Shown one piece after another: positions 34,414-42,665 of a stretch of DNA of 64,000 nucleotides. Under the pieces are notes generated by a model. It worked only from the letters and a program-made list of their open reading frames with translations. It was not told the origin of the DNA and did not search any database. Source of the DNA: an uncultured Mobiluncus sp. (GTDB lineage: Bacteria; Actinomycetota; Actinomycetes; Actinomycetales; Actinomycetaceae). Each line of letters starts with the position of its first letter. The first letter of the stretch is position 1. Made by a program: the position numbers and the translations under genes. Location: assembly GCF_902488535.1 (NCBI RefSeq), contig NZ_CABTWO010000008.1, forward strand, positions 25,074 to 89,073, given 5' to 3'.

Positions 34414-37400
34414 GTGGCCGAGACACAGTCGTCGAATAATTCAGCCTCCGAAGAAGTTATTGCTCAGCTTCACGCCCAATACCTCGCGGATAAAAGTTCA
34501 GTTCCCCCCGAATGGCAGTCGTATTTTCAACAGATGGAAAGCCTGGGATTGCTGCCGGGAGCAACCGCTGGCACCGCCTCTGCACACACAGAAGGCGGCG
34601 AAACAGCTAAACCTGTTGAGGAATCCCGGCCTGCCGGACTTGATGCCCAACACTCTGACCGTCCTCCTCTGCCGCGTTCAGTCGTTCACGCTCCAACTTC
34701 GCCCTACGCCGCAATGGTGGCAAAGCAGCACTATGATGCGGCAAAGTCAGCCGTAAAGGGGGAGGATCGTTCAGAACGGCTGAAGGGTGTCTCAGCCGCG
34801 ATCGCGAAAAATATGGACGCTTCGCTGTCAGTGCCGACGGCAACGTCTTACCGCCAGATTCCGGCGAAGGTGTTGATTGAAAACCGTACCCAGATCAATG
34901 ACCACCTAAAGCGGACTCGCGGCGGCAAAGTATCCTTTACCCACTTGATTGGCTACGCCATTGTGGAAGCCTTGGTGGAAACCCCCGATGTCAACGTGCG
35001 TTATCACCTGGAAGACGGCAAGCCGTACATTGACCATTTCGCGCACGTTGGTTTTGGACTGGCGATTGACTTGCCGAAGGACGATGGCTCGCGTCTGCTG
35101 GTCACGCCCGTCGTGCACAATGCCGACACCCTGTCTTTTGAAGAATTCGTCCACGCTTACGAAGAACTCGTGAAAAAGGCTCGTGACGGCAAGCTGGGAA
35201 TGGAAGATTATTCCGGCTGCACGGTGACGCTGACGAATCCGGGAACCTTGGGAACCCTCATGTCATCGCCGCGTTTGGTACAGGGCCAGGGTTGCATCAT
35301 CGGGGTCGGGGCGACGAATTACCCGGCAGAGTGGGCCGGAGCCTCCGAAGAACAGCTGGCCCAAGCCGGTATCGGCAAGATTATGCATATGTCCTCCACC
35401 TATGACCATCGGGTCATTCAAGGAGCCTTGTCCGGCTCTTTCCTGGGGCTAATCGAAAAGAAACTCAAGGGTGAAGACGGATTCTACGAACGTGTCTTTG
35501 ATTCCATGAAGGTGCCTTACGAACCTTTCAGCTGGGCGCGTAACAACGATTACAGCGGGGAAGGGGAGTTGTCCAAGGACGCGCGGATTGCGCGGTTTAT
35601 CCATTCTTACCGTTCCCGCGGGCACTTGATTGCGGATATCGATCCTCTGGATTATCGGGTACGTCGCCACCCAGATTTGAAACTCGACGCCTATGGGCTT
35701 TCTATCTGGGATTTGGATCGGTACTTCCCGGTGGGACAACTGGGCGACAAACATAACGTCAACATGAAGCTGCGCGACATTCTGACCCAGATGCGCGATA
35801 CCTACACTCGTACCGCGGGCATTGAATATATGCACATTCAAGACCCCGAACAGCGCAAGTGGATGCAACATGAGATTGAGCGCCCCTACGAACCCCCGAG
35901 CAAAGAAGTTCGTCACGCCATCATGAACCGTTTGAACGCGGCGCAGGCTTTCGAGGACTTTTTGCAAACCAAGTATGTGGGCCAAAAGCGCTTCAGCTTG
36001 GAGGGCGGTGAATCGCTGATTCCTTTGATGCTGCGGATTATGGACGATGCCGCCCACGACGGCTTGGCCGGGGTGACCATCGGGATGGCGCACCGTGGTC
36101 GGCTGAATATGCTGGTGAATGTGGCCGGCAAAACCAACAACCAGATTTTCGCCGAATTTGAAGGCAACATGAATCCTGGTTCAGTTCAGGGCTCCGGGGA
36201 CGTGAAGTATCACTTGGGCACCGAGTCGATCTACGAGTCTTACGAAGGCAAGACCACCAGCGTCTATATCGCAGCTAACCCCTCCCACTTGGAGGCCGTG
36301 AACCCCGTGGTCGAAGGCATTGTCCGGGCGCAACAGGATAAAGTCGGTATCGAGGGCGACTACGGTTACCTGCCCGTGCTGATTCACGGCGATGCGGCTT
36401 TCATCGGTCAAGGGGTTGTCTATGAGACGCTGAACATGAGCCAACTCAAGGCCTACACTACCGGCGGGACGGTGCACATCATCGTGAATAACCAGATTGG
36501 TTTCACGACTTCCCCGACCAATGCCCGTTCCACGAACTACTGCACTGACTTGGCTAAGGGCTTGCAGGTGCCGATTTTCCACGTGAACGCCGACGATCCT
36601 GAGATGGTCACGCGGGTGGCTGGTCTGGCCTACCGCTTCCAGCAAAAGTTCCACAAGGACGTCATCATCGACCTGATTTGCTACCGTCGCCGCGGACACA
36701 ACGAAGGCGACGATCCGTCGATGACTCAGCCGGTGATGTACCACCTGATTGATTCCCATCCGACCACCCGCACGGTTTACATGAATAACCTGATTGGTCG
36801 TGGCGATCTCTCGGATGAGGAAGCGAAAGCGGAAGTGGAGGATTACCACCAGAAACTCGAAAAGATTTTTGAGGAAACCAAGGAAAAGGGCTACACCCCG
36901 TCGCGTCAGGGCGAACAGGGCGGTAACGACTGGGATTGGACCTTGCCCGCTGCTCAGACGGACGAGTCTGACGACATGATTGCTTGGACCTCAGCCATTT
37001 CGCGGGATGTGGTGGAAACTATCGGCGACGCGCACGTGGATTACCCCGAAGGCTTCACCATGCACCCCAAGGTTCAAAAGCTCTACGAAAAGCGTCAGCA
37101 GATGTCTCGCGAAGGCAACATCGATTGGGGATTCGGCGAGCTGTTGGCGTTCGGGTCGATTCTGATGGAGGGCGTTCCCATCCGGATGTCCGGTGAAGAT
37201 GCTCGCCGGGCGACTTTCGTGCAGCGTCATGCGGTTGCTCACGATTTTAAGACTGGTGAGGAATGGACCCCGCTGGAATTCTTAAGCGACAGACAGGGCA
37301 AGTTCATGATTTACGACTCGTCCCTGTCCGAGTACGCGCCGATGGGATTCGAGTACGGCTATTCGGTGGAACGCCCGGAAGCTCTCACTATCTGGGAGGC

Positions 37401-38139
37401 GCAGTTCGGCGACTTCTCGTTTGGCGGCCAGACCATGATTGACGAGTTCATCTGTTCGGCTCAACAGAAGTGGCATCAGCACTCCTCTCTGGTGCTGTTG
37501 CTGCCCCATGGTTTTGAGGGTCAAGGACCTGACCACTCCTCGGCGCGTATCGAACGCTGGCTGAGTCTGGCTGCCCAGGACAATATGTGGATTGTCCAGC
37601 CCTCCACTCCGTCTAACCACTTCCATATGTTGCGTCAGCAGGCCTATCGTCGGCCGCGAACCCCGCTGATTGTCTTTACCCCCAAGCAGTTGCTGCGTTT
37701 GAAAGCGGCGGTGTCTTCGGTCGAAGATTTCACCTCTGGTCAGTTCCAACGGGTCATCGGAGACCAAGGCAATCTGGATCCCAACGCGGTGACTCGCGTG
37801 CTACTCTGCACCGGCCGACTGTATTACGACTTGGCGGCTGAACGTGCCAAGACCGGGGACAAAACCACCGCAATCGTGCGTTTGGAACAGTACTACCCGC
37901 TGCACGAGGACCTGAAGCCGATTTTGGCACAGTACCCCAACGCTGAACTGGTGTGGGCACAGGACGAGCCGGAGAATCAGGGGGTCTGGTCCTTCCTGAA
38001 GATGCACCAGGATGCCTTCATCGGCGACCGTCCGATTCGTGTGGTGTCCCGCCCGGCGATGGCCGCTCCCTCCACCGGCTTGGCTTCCGTACACAAGAAG
38101 CAGGCTGCTGACCTGGTGTCGCGCGCTTTCGCCCGCTAA
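34414..38139 (+). CDS. kgd: Multifunctional 2-oxoglutarate metabolism enzyme (Kgd)
   Basis: Actinobacterial fusion of an E2-like acyltransferase and E1 of 2-oxoglutarate dehydrogenase, working with lipoyl and E3 partners in the citric acid cycle. 1241 residues: a short N-terminal E1 segment, a Pro/Ala linker, then the acyltransferase core (STYDHRVIQGALSG, His near 331). The E1 part follows: GMAHRGRLNML, the ThDP motif GDAAFIGQGVVYE...NNQIGFTT, and ICYRRRGHNEGDDPS. Length is close to the mycobacterial enzyme (~1230). GTG start at 34414 with a GAAAGGGA site. Followed by a 15-bp perfect-stem terminator. Confidence 0.96.
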   Translation: MAETQSSNNSASEEVIAQLHAQYLADKSSVPPEWQSYFQQMESLGLLPGATAGTASAHTEGGETAKPVEESRPAGLDAQHSDRPPLPRSVVHAPTSPYAAMVAKQHYDAAKSAVKGEDRSERLKGVSAAIAKNMDASLSVPTATSYRQIPAKVLIENRTQINDHLKRTRGGKVSFTHLIGYAIVEALVETPDVNVRYHLEDGKPYIDHFAHVGFGLAIDLPKDDGSRLLVTPVVHNADTLSFEEFVHAYEELVKKARDGKLGMEDYSGCTVTLTNPGTLGTLMSSPRLVQGQGCIIGVGATNYPAEWAGASEEQLAQAGIGKIMHMSSTYDHRVIQGALSGSFLGLIEKKLKGEDGFYERVFDSMKVPYEPFSWARNNDYSGEGELSKDARIARFIHSYRSRGHLIADIDPLDYRVRRHPDLKLDAYGLSIWDLDRYFPVGQLGDKHNVNMKLRDILTQMRDTYTRTAGIEYMHIQDPEQRKWMQHEIERPYEPPSKEVRHAIMNRLNAAQAFEDFLQTKYVGQKRFSLEGGESLIPLMLRIMDDAAHDGLAGVTIGMAHRGRLNMLVNVAGKTNNQIFAEFEGNMNPGSVQGSGDVKYHLGTESIYESYEGKTTSVYIAANPSHLEAVNPVVEGIVRAQQDKVGIEGDYGYLPVLIHGDAAFIGQGVVYETLNMSQLKAYTTGGTVHIIVNNQIGFTTSPTNARSTNYCTDLAKGLQVPIFHVNADDPEMVTRVAGLAYRFQQKFHKDVIIDLICYRRRGHNEGDDPSMTQPVMYHLIDSHPTTRTVYMNNLIGRGDLSDEEAKAEVEDYHQKLEKIFEETKEKGYTPSRQGEQGGNDWDWTLPAAQTDESDDMIAWTSAISRDVVETIGDAHVDYPEGFTMHPKVQKLYEKRQQMSREGNIDWGFGELLAFGSILMEGVPIRMSGEDARRATFVQRHAVAHDFKTGEEWTPLEFLSDRQGKFMIYDSSLSEYAPMGFEYGYSVERPEALTIWEAQFGDFSFGGQTMIDEFICSAQQKWHQHSSLVLLLPHGFEGQGPDHSSARIERWLSLAAQDNMWIVQPSTPSNHFHMLRQQAYRRPRTPLIVFTPKQLLRLKAAVSSVEDFTSGQFQRVIGDQGNLDPNAVTRVLLCTGRLYYDLAAERAKTGDKTTAIVRLEQYYPLHEDLKPILAQYPNAELVWAQDEPENQGVWSFLKMHQDAFIGDRPIRVVSRPAMAAPSTGLASVHKKQAADLVSRAFAR

Positions 38140-38149
38140 GGGCAAAGAT

Positions 38150-38194
38150 AGTTTTCCCCGGAAGATTGGTTTCTTCCGGGGAAAACTGCGTTTT
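38150..38194 (+). terminator. Terminator after kgd
   Basis: AGTTTTCCCCGGAAG (38150-38164) and CTTCCGGGGAAAACT (38173-38187) form a perfect 15-bp stem with an 8-base loop, followed by GCGTTTT. It is 10 bases after the kgd stop. It is symmetric enough to act from both sides. Confidence 0.92.
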
Positions 38195-38203
38195 AGGTTT
38201 GGA

Positions 38204-38248
38204 TAAAAACACTGCGGGTGCGGGAAGTTTTCACTATCCCGCACCCGC
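38204..38248 (-). terminator. Terminator of the sigR-rsrA-bL37 operon (minus strand)
   Basis: GCGGGTGCGGG (38214-38224) and CCCGCACCCGC (38238-38248) form a perfect 11-bp stem. On the minus strand it is followed by AGTGTTTTTAT. It lies 10 bases past the bL37 stop codon and back to back with the kgd terminator. Confidence 0.9.
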
Positions 38249-38258
38249 CGTTCAAGCT

Positions 38259-38333
38259 TTAAGCATTGGGGCGTTTGCCGTGATTAGCGGCACTCTTGGA
38301 CCGCGCCCGACGCTTGCGACCGCGTTTCGACAT
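38259..38333 (-). CDS. Small ribosomal-type protein, 50S bL37-like (24 residues)
   Basis: ATG at 38333 with a perfect AAGGAGG site gives a 24-residue, very basic peptide beginning MSKRGRKRRARSK and ending NHGKRPNA. This matches the pattern of the actinobacterial 50S protein bL37, a tiny protein seen in mycobacterial ribosome structures (recollection). The longer open frame to 38459 lacks a ribosome site and overlaps the anti-sigma gene. It is the last gene of the sigma / anti-sigma operon, a common actinobacterial arrangement. Confidence 0.85.
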   Translation of the reverse strand: MSKRGRKRRARSKSAANHGKRPNA

Positions 38334-38436
38334 AACAGCCTCCTTCTCAGGTTTGTAATCAACCTGCCTATTTTCACACATTCCCAGCCTTCCCGCAAAC
38401 CCGCGGCGTGCCTGTCGGCCGGGAGGCACAGCGCGG

Positions 38437-38712
38437 CTAACAGAGTTTACGAATCTCAATCATGATGCGTTCCCGCAGCTCAACCGGGGCTTCACAGTGG
38501 CAGGATTGCCGCAGCAACGTGATGTAGCGTTCCACCCGCAGGGATTCCTCGTGGCAATTCGGACAGTGGCGCAAATGCTCATGGAAACGTTGTGCCGTGG
38601 GCAAGTCCATCTCCCCGTTCATGATTTCGCGCATATTCTGCGTCACGGTATCGCAGTCACAGTCGAATTCAGACACGGTGGGCATCTGTGGATTAAGGTT
38701 TTCCTCACTCAT
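38437..38712 (-). CDS. rsrA: Zinc-binding redox anti-sigma factor, RsrA/RshA family
   Basis: 91-residue ZAS-type anti-sigma factor. The motif HLRHCPNC (H-x3-C-x2-C) and an upstream CDCD provide zinc and thiol ligands. The later LLRQSCHCEAPVELRERIM matches the second cysteine region of RsrA. In the reduced state it holds the sigma factor; disulfide formation under thiol oxidation releases zinc and frees it. Its start overlaps the sigma gene stop by four bases. Functional identity is inferred from motif and partner. Confidence 0.88.
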   Translation of the reverse strand: MSEENLNPQMPTVSEFDCDCDTVTQNMREIMNGEMDLPTAQRFHEHLRHCPNCHEESLRVERYITLLRQSCHCEAPVELRERIMIEIRKLC

Positions 38713-39293
38713 ACCAACACCTCAGCTTCCAGACGTTCTTTCAGCATTTTTCGCAGCCTTGCTCGGCCGCGGTGCAGACGAGACATGACCGTCCCTGAGG
38801 GAATATCGAGGATTTTCGCAATTTCTTTGTAAGCCAGACCTTCCACGTCAGCCAGGTACACCGCTTCGCGGTATTCATCGGGTAGGGCATCCAAGGCGTC
38901 GAGAATGTCTTGGGTCCCCAGACGATCCAAAGCCAGAGACTCCGCCGAATGAGCTTCTCGGTTTGAGTCGTCCTGAGCGAGTTGGTAATCCGTCAGCTCA
39001 GCCATAGTTTCGGTGCGGGGACGACGCTGATCCTTGCGATAAGAATTGATGAAAGTGTTAGTCATGATGCGATAGAGCCACGCCAACAGGTTCGTTCCCT
39101 CCTGAAAAGAATCAAAACTTTTAAAAGCTTTCAGGAAGGTTTCTTGGACTAGGTCCTCGGCATCGTGCGGGTTCCTGGTCAAACGCAAGGCGCCGGAATA
39201 GAGCTGATTCAAAAACGGCATGACTTCTGTTTCAAAACGCTGTTCTGATTCGGAAGGCGTCCTGGGGGATACGGAATTTACTGTTTCGCTCAT
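38709..39293 (-). CDS. sigH: ECF RNA polymerase sigma factor, SigR/SigH type
   Basis: Directs transcription of thiol-oxidative and heat stress genes. From the ATG at 39293 the protein is 194 residues: region 2 (FLNQLYSGALRLTRNPHDAEDLVQETFLKAF, NLLAWLYRIMTNTFIN) and region 4 (LPDEYREAVYLADVEGLAYKEIAKIL, then GTVMSRLHRGRARLRKML). The same frame is open to a GTG at 39404, which would add 37 residues, comparable to the extended sigma-R form known in Streptomyces. A SigR-type promoter (39414-39438) would start transcription almost exactly at that GTG. It is coupled to rsrA by a 4-base overlap. Confidence 0.92.
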   Translation of the reverse strand: MSETVNSVSPRTPSESEQRFETEVMPFLNQLYSGALRLTRNPHDAEDLVQETFLKAFKSFDSFQEGTNLLAWLYRIMTNTFINSYRKDQRRPRTETMAELTDYQLAQDDSNREAHSAESLALDRLGTQDILDALDALPDEYREAVYLADVEGLAYKEIAKILDIPSGTVMSRLHRGRARLRKMLKERLEAEVLV

Positions 39294-39413
39294 CGCTGCC
39301 CAGTCTAGACCTGTGCAGGGCGTGGGTGGGAGAGATTGCGCCCGGTTTGTCGCGCCGCGGGCGCGAGTGGGCTTGGCGAGAGGTTGTTTCAAAGTTTGTC
39401 TCACACCTGTTAT

Positions 39414-39438
39414 AACCGTAGTGGGTGGTTTTTATTCC
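39414..39438 (-). promoter_or_regulatory. Candidate SigR/SigH-dependent promoter of the sigma operon
   Basis: On the minus strand GGAAT (39438-39434) is separated by 17 bases from GTT (39416-39414), close to the SigR/SigH consensus GGAAT-N16-19-GTT. The predicted start (~39404-39407) coincides with the GTG of the extended reading frame. This suggests an autoregulated, leaderless transcript for a long sigma isoform. Spacing is slightly short of the commonest value. Confidence 0.5.
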
Positions 39439-39498
39439 ACCGCCTAAAAACGTTTCAAAAAGGTGCGAACTGGTCTAAAAAATGGGGACAATAGTGTT

Positions 39499-39960
39499 AT
39501 GAGGACTTTACTGCGTTTTATTTCACGTCCGCTGCTGGCTGCGGTATTCATTCATGACGGCCTCGACGCTTTGCGTAACCCCGCAGACCACGTGGAACGT
39601 TTCCGAAAGATGGAGCCGACCCTAGAAAAAATCGGGCTGCCGCCCATGCTGACTTCGGATGCGAAGTTGCTGTCGCGCCTGGCTGGAGCCGCTACGGCGG
39701 TGACCGCGATGGGTCTGGCCCTGGGGAAGTACCCCCGGATTTGCGCCCTCATTTTGGCGGTGGTAAACTTTCCCATCAGCGTGGTAAACAATCCGGTTTG
39801 GGCAGCGAATTCCTCAGAGGAACGCAAAGAATACACCCGCGGCTTGGTAGCTGGGGGTTCGCTGGCGGGAGGCTTGGGCATGGTCCTAGCCGATGGCAAC
39901 GGCCAGCCTTCTCTGCGGGTCCGCCGCGAAATCGTCCGTGCCGCCGCAGCTGGCAAATAA
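39499..39960 (+). CDS. DoxX-family membrane protein
   Basis: 153 residues from the ATG at 39499, following GGGACAATAG. The DoxX signature is visible: RFISRPLLAAVFIHDGLDALRNP at the start, then LSRLAGAATAVTAMGLALGKYPRICALILAVVNFPIS, with about three or four hydrophobic helices. Family members are membrane proteins linked to redox or oxidative stress, and its position next to the redox sigma operon is suggestive, but the precise role is unknown. Divergent from the sigma factor gene. Confidence 0.87.
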   Translation: MRTLLRFISRPLLAAVFIHDGLDALRNPADHVERFRKMEPTLEKIGLPPMLTSDAKLLSRLAGAATAVTAMGLALGKYPRICALILAVVNFPISVVNNPVWAANSSEERKEYTRGLVAGGSLAGGLGMVLADGNGQPSLRVRREIVRAAAAGK

Positions 39961-40078
39961 GTACGGTGGTTAAACTGCAAGACATACCGCGATTATCTTT
40001 TCTTCTGTTCCCCACCCCGGTTCTCCGGTTTCAGTCCGGTCGTCCCGCTTTAGTTTCAGATGAGGGCGCACAAGGGCG

Positions 40079-41446
40079 GTGGGTTGGTTGAGTCCTGTCG
40101 TGGCTGACTGGCTGTTGGTGGCGGTGGGGCTGATTTTGACTTTGGTCACAGCTTTTTTTGTAGCCACTGAGTTTGCCTTCCTAGCTGTCGACCCCGCCAG
40201 AGTTGCGGGGCGCGCGGCTAACGGCGACAAGCGGGCCGCCCTTGTGAAGGACTCTATTTCTAATCTGTCTACCCAGTTTTCGGGTACTCAGGTGGGCATT
40301 ACCCTGTCCACAATTATGGTGGGTTACACCACCCAAACAGCCATCGCGAACCTGGTGACACGCGGTTTGGGACACACCGGGATGGCTCTGGCCGCAGCCA
40401 CGGCACTGGGTGCGGTGGTCGCCCTGGTCATCACGAATCTGTATTCCATGGTCTTTGGCGAGCTCATTCCCAAGAACCTGGCGCTGGCGGATCCCATGAA
40501 AGCGGCCGCTTTTGTGGTGCGTCCGCAGCGGGCGTTCACCTTTATTTTCAAGCCTCTCATTGTGGTGCTGAAGGCTTCGGCGAACTTCGTGCTGGACCGG
40601 ATGGGTGTGGAGGTTGTGGAAGAACTGTCCGGGGCTCATTCCGCCCAGGAGCTCGTAGCGATGGTGCGCCAAAGCGCGGAAGAAGGGTTGCTGGATTTAT
40701 CGACCGCTTCCCTGTTTACCCGTTCGGTACATATTTCCGGGTTAGCGGCGAAAGACGTGATGACCGACCGCGGGCGGGTACACTTTTTGACTCAGAATGA
40801 CACCGCGGATGACCTCATCGCGAAAGCGCGGGAAACCGGACATTCTCGTTTCCCGGTGATTGGACCGGACGGATTGGACGACATCCTGGGATTCGCTAAC
40901 CTGCGCCGGGCCGTATCCGTTCCTTATGAACGCCGCGGTGAAGTTGTGGTGACTTCATCATCGCTGATGTATGAAGTCCCCAGGGTTCCCGAAACGATGG
41001 GACTGGCGGATTTGATGGTGCTGCTGCGCGATGCCGGCAGTCAAACAGCGGTAGTGGTTGACGAGTACGGGGGCACTTCGGGCATTGTGACTTTGGAGGA
41101 CGCGGTCGAAGAAATCGTGGGTGAGGTCGCGGATGAACACGATCAGCACGCCGCCGGGATTAATCATCCGTTGGAAGGTGAGTGGCTGGTTCCGGGGTTG
41201 ATACGTCCTGATGAACTGTTGATTCAAACCAAAGTGGAACTGCCCGATGAAGGCCCCTACGAAACTTTGGGGGGCTTGATTATGAACGAACTGGGACATA
41301 TCCCCTCGCAGGGCGAGACAGTCCTGGTCAACGGATACCTTTTGCGTGTCGAACAGATGGACGGTCGGCGCATCGACCGGGTTCGCATCACCCGCAATCC
41401 TGTTCCTGGCAGGCAGCTGACTTCCCCGGAGGTGACGCATGAGTGA
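40079..41446 (+). CDS. Hemolysin/CNNM-type membrane protein with CBS and CorC domains
   Basis: 455 residues. N-terminal DUF21/CNNM membrane domain (ADWLLVAVGLILTLVTAFFVATEFAFLAV, TQVGITLSTIMVG), a CBS pair (~205-345: DRGRVHFLTQNDTADDLIAKARETGHSRFPVIG), and a C-terminal CorC_HlyC domain (LEDAVEEIVGEVADEHDQH to YLLRVEQMDGRRIDRVRI). Family members export or regulate divalent cations such as Mg. It overlaps the next gene by eight bases (41439-41446), forming a tandem CNNM pair like Rv1841c-Rv1842c. Start candidates are GTG 40079 and GTG 40100. Confidence 0.88.
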   Translation: MGWLSPVVADWLLVAVGLILTLVTAFFVATEFAFLAVDPARVAGRAANGDKRAALVKDSISNLSTQFSGTQVGITLSTIMVGYTTQTAIANLVTRGLGHTGMALAAATALGAVVALVITNLYSMVFGELIPKNLALADPMKAAAFVVRPQRAFTFIFKPLIVVLKASANFVLDRMGVEVVEELSGAHSAQELVAMVRQSAEEGLLDLSTASLFTRSVHISGLAAKDVMTDRGRVHFLTQNDTADDLIAKARETGHSRFPVIGPDGLDDILGFANLRRAVSVPYERRGEVVVTSSSLMYEVPRVPETMGLADLMVLLRDAGSQTAVVVDEYGGTSGIVTLEDAVEEIVGEVADEHDQHAAGINHPLEGEWLVPGLIRPDELLIQTKVELPDEGPYETLGGLIMNELGHIPSQGETVLVNGYLLRVEQMDGRRIDRVRITRNPVPGRQLTSPEVTHE

Positions 41447-42473
41447 TTGGGTTGCCTTAGTTTTAATGGTGGTACTCCTGGCCATCAATGCTTTCTTTGT
41501 CGGGGCAGAATTCTCGTTTACAGCTTCGCGCAAAGCTGAGATTGAACCCCTGGTGAAAGCGGGTAAACGGGGAGCAGCGTCCGCAATGATTGCGGTAGAA
41601 AATGTTTCCGAGATGCTCGCCGTTTGTCAGTTGGGAATTACGTTGGCGTCTACCGGATTGGGAGTGGTGGCGGAACCGGCTATCGCGCATCTGTTGCTGC
41701 CGGTGGCGCTAGGGCTGGGACTGCCTGCCGTCAGTGCCCATTCCCTAGCCATTATTCTCGCTTTGCTGATTGTTCTGTACCTGCACGTGGTGGCCGGTGA
41801 GATGATCCCGAAATATACCTCAGTTTCGGCCCACACTCGGCTCATTTTGATTTACTCACCCCCGATGGTGGCGATAGAAAGGTCACTGCGTCCCGTCATC
41901 GGCGCCATGAATCGCTTTGCGAACTCGGTGGTGAGGTTGTTTGGCATGGAACCGCAACATGAAGTTGGGGTAAGTTTTACAGTCGAGGAAATGTCCTCAA
42001 TCGTCGAGAAATCCCGGGAGCAGGGGGTTTTGGAGGATGACCTGGGTCTGCTTTCCGGGACGCTAGAGTTTTCTGCCGAAGTGGTGTCCGGGGTAATGGT
42101 CGGTTTAGAGAACTTGGTGACGTTGCCCGCGGATATCACTCCGGTAGAGGCAGAAAAAACCGTGGCACGCACCGGGTTCTCGCGTATCCCGATTATTGAT
42201 GAAACCGGGAATATTACCGGATACTTGCACATCAAAGATGTCATTGCAGTAGAGAAAGAATCGCGTGAGAAACCATTGGAACCCTGGCGGATTCGCTCAT
42301 TAATCACCGTGACCCCCCAGATGGAAGTGGAGGATGCCCTGCGAGTGATGCAAAAGCAAGGCACTCACCTGGCTGGGGTGGTCAAACCAGACGGTCCCGG
42401 AACGGTTATCGGAGTAATTTTCCTGGAGGATATCCTGGAAGAACTGGTCGGTGAGGTTCGAGATTTGCTCTGA
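41439..42473 (+). CDS. Hemolysin/CNNM-type membrane protein (CBS pair, no CorC domain)
   Basis: 344 residues. DUF21 membrane domain (LVLMVVLLAINAFFVGAEFSFTASRKAEIEPL, CQLGITLASTGLGVVAEPAI) followed by a CBS pair (~205-340, ending VIGVIFLEDILEELVGEVRDLL). Unlike its upstream partner it stops before a CorC_HlyC domain. The ATG overlaps the partner's end, so both are likely made together and may form a heteromeric membrane complex. Function in cation homeostasis is inferred from family only. Confidence 0.88.
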   Translation: MSDWVALVLMVVLLAINAFFVGAEFSFTASRKAEIEPLVKAGKRGAASAMIAVENVSEMLAVCQLGITLASTGLGVVAEPAIAHLLLPVALGLGLPAVSAHSLAIILALLIVLYLHVVAGEMIPKYTSVSAHTRLILIYSPPMVAIERSLRPVIGAMNRFANSVVRLFGMEPQHEVGVSFTVEEMSSIVEKSREQGVLEDDLGLLSGTLEFSAEVVSGVMVGLENLVTLPADITPVEAEKTVARTGFSRIPIIDETGNITGYLHIKDVIAVEKESREKPLEPWRIRSLITVTPQMEVEDALRVMQKQGTHLAGVVKPDGPGTVIGVIFLEDILEELVGEVRDLL

Positions 42474-42559
42474 GCGGAGCAAAAACTGCGTGCGGCGAAA
42501 TTTATACTAAAAATCCACGATTTTTTCAGGTAATTTTCGTAAAAAAGCGTTTAGTGATA

Positions 42560-42645
42560 ACAAATGTTACTAAAGTGAAAATTGATACACGCATTTAATT
42601 GCGAATCGTTATCGACTTGTTATAAACTTGAGTTCGAGTTGTTAT
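42560..42645 (+). promoter_or_regulatory. MtrA-like regulatory module upstream of the M23 peptidase
   Basis: ACAAATGTTAC directly followed by TAAAGTGAAA (42560-42580) recurs, with a 9-base insertion, upstream of the NlpC/P60 gene. Further down, GTTAT occurs at 42608, 42619 and 42641, spaced by 11 and 22 bases, i.e. whole helical turns. GTTAC-type direct repeats resemble reported actinobacterial MtrA sites (recollection). The M23 gene starts at 42666. No -10 could be fixed. Confidence 0.5.
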
Positions 42646-42665
42646 CCAGAGTCGGAAGGTAATCC

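Noticed and set aside
36181..36849. 222-codon open frame antisense to kgd (with others at 35449-36093 and 37282-37767)
   Set aside because: Shadow frames caused by codon bias in kgd; compositions are His/Val-rich with no family features.
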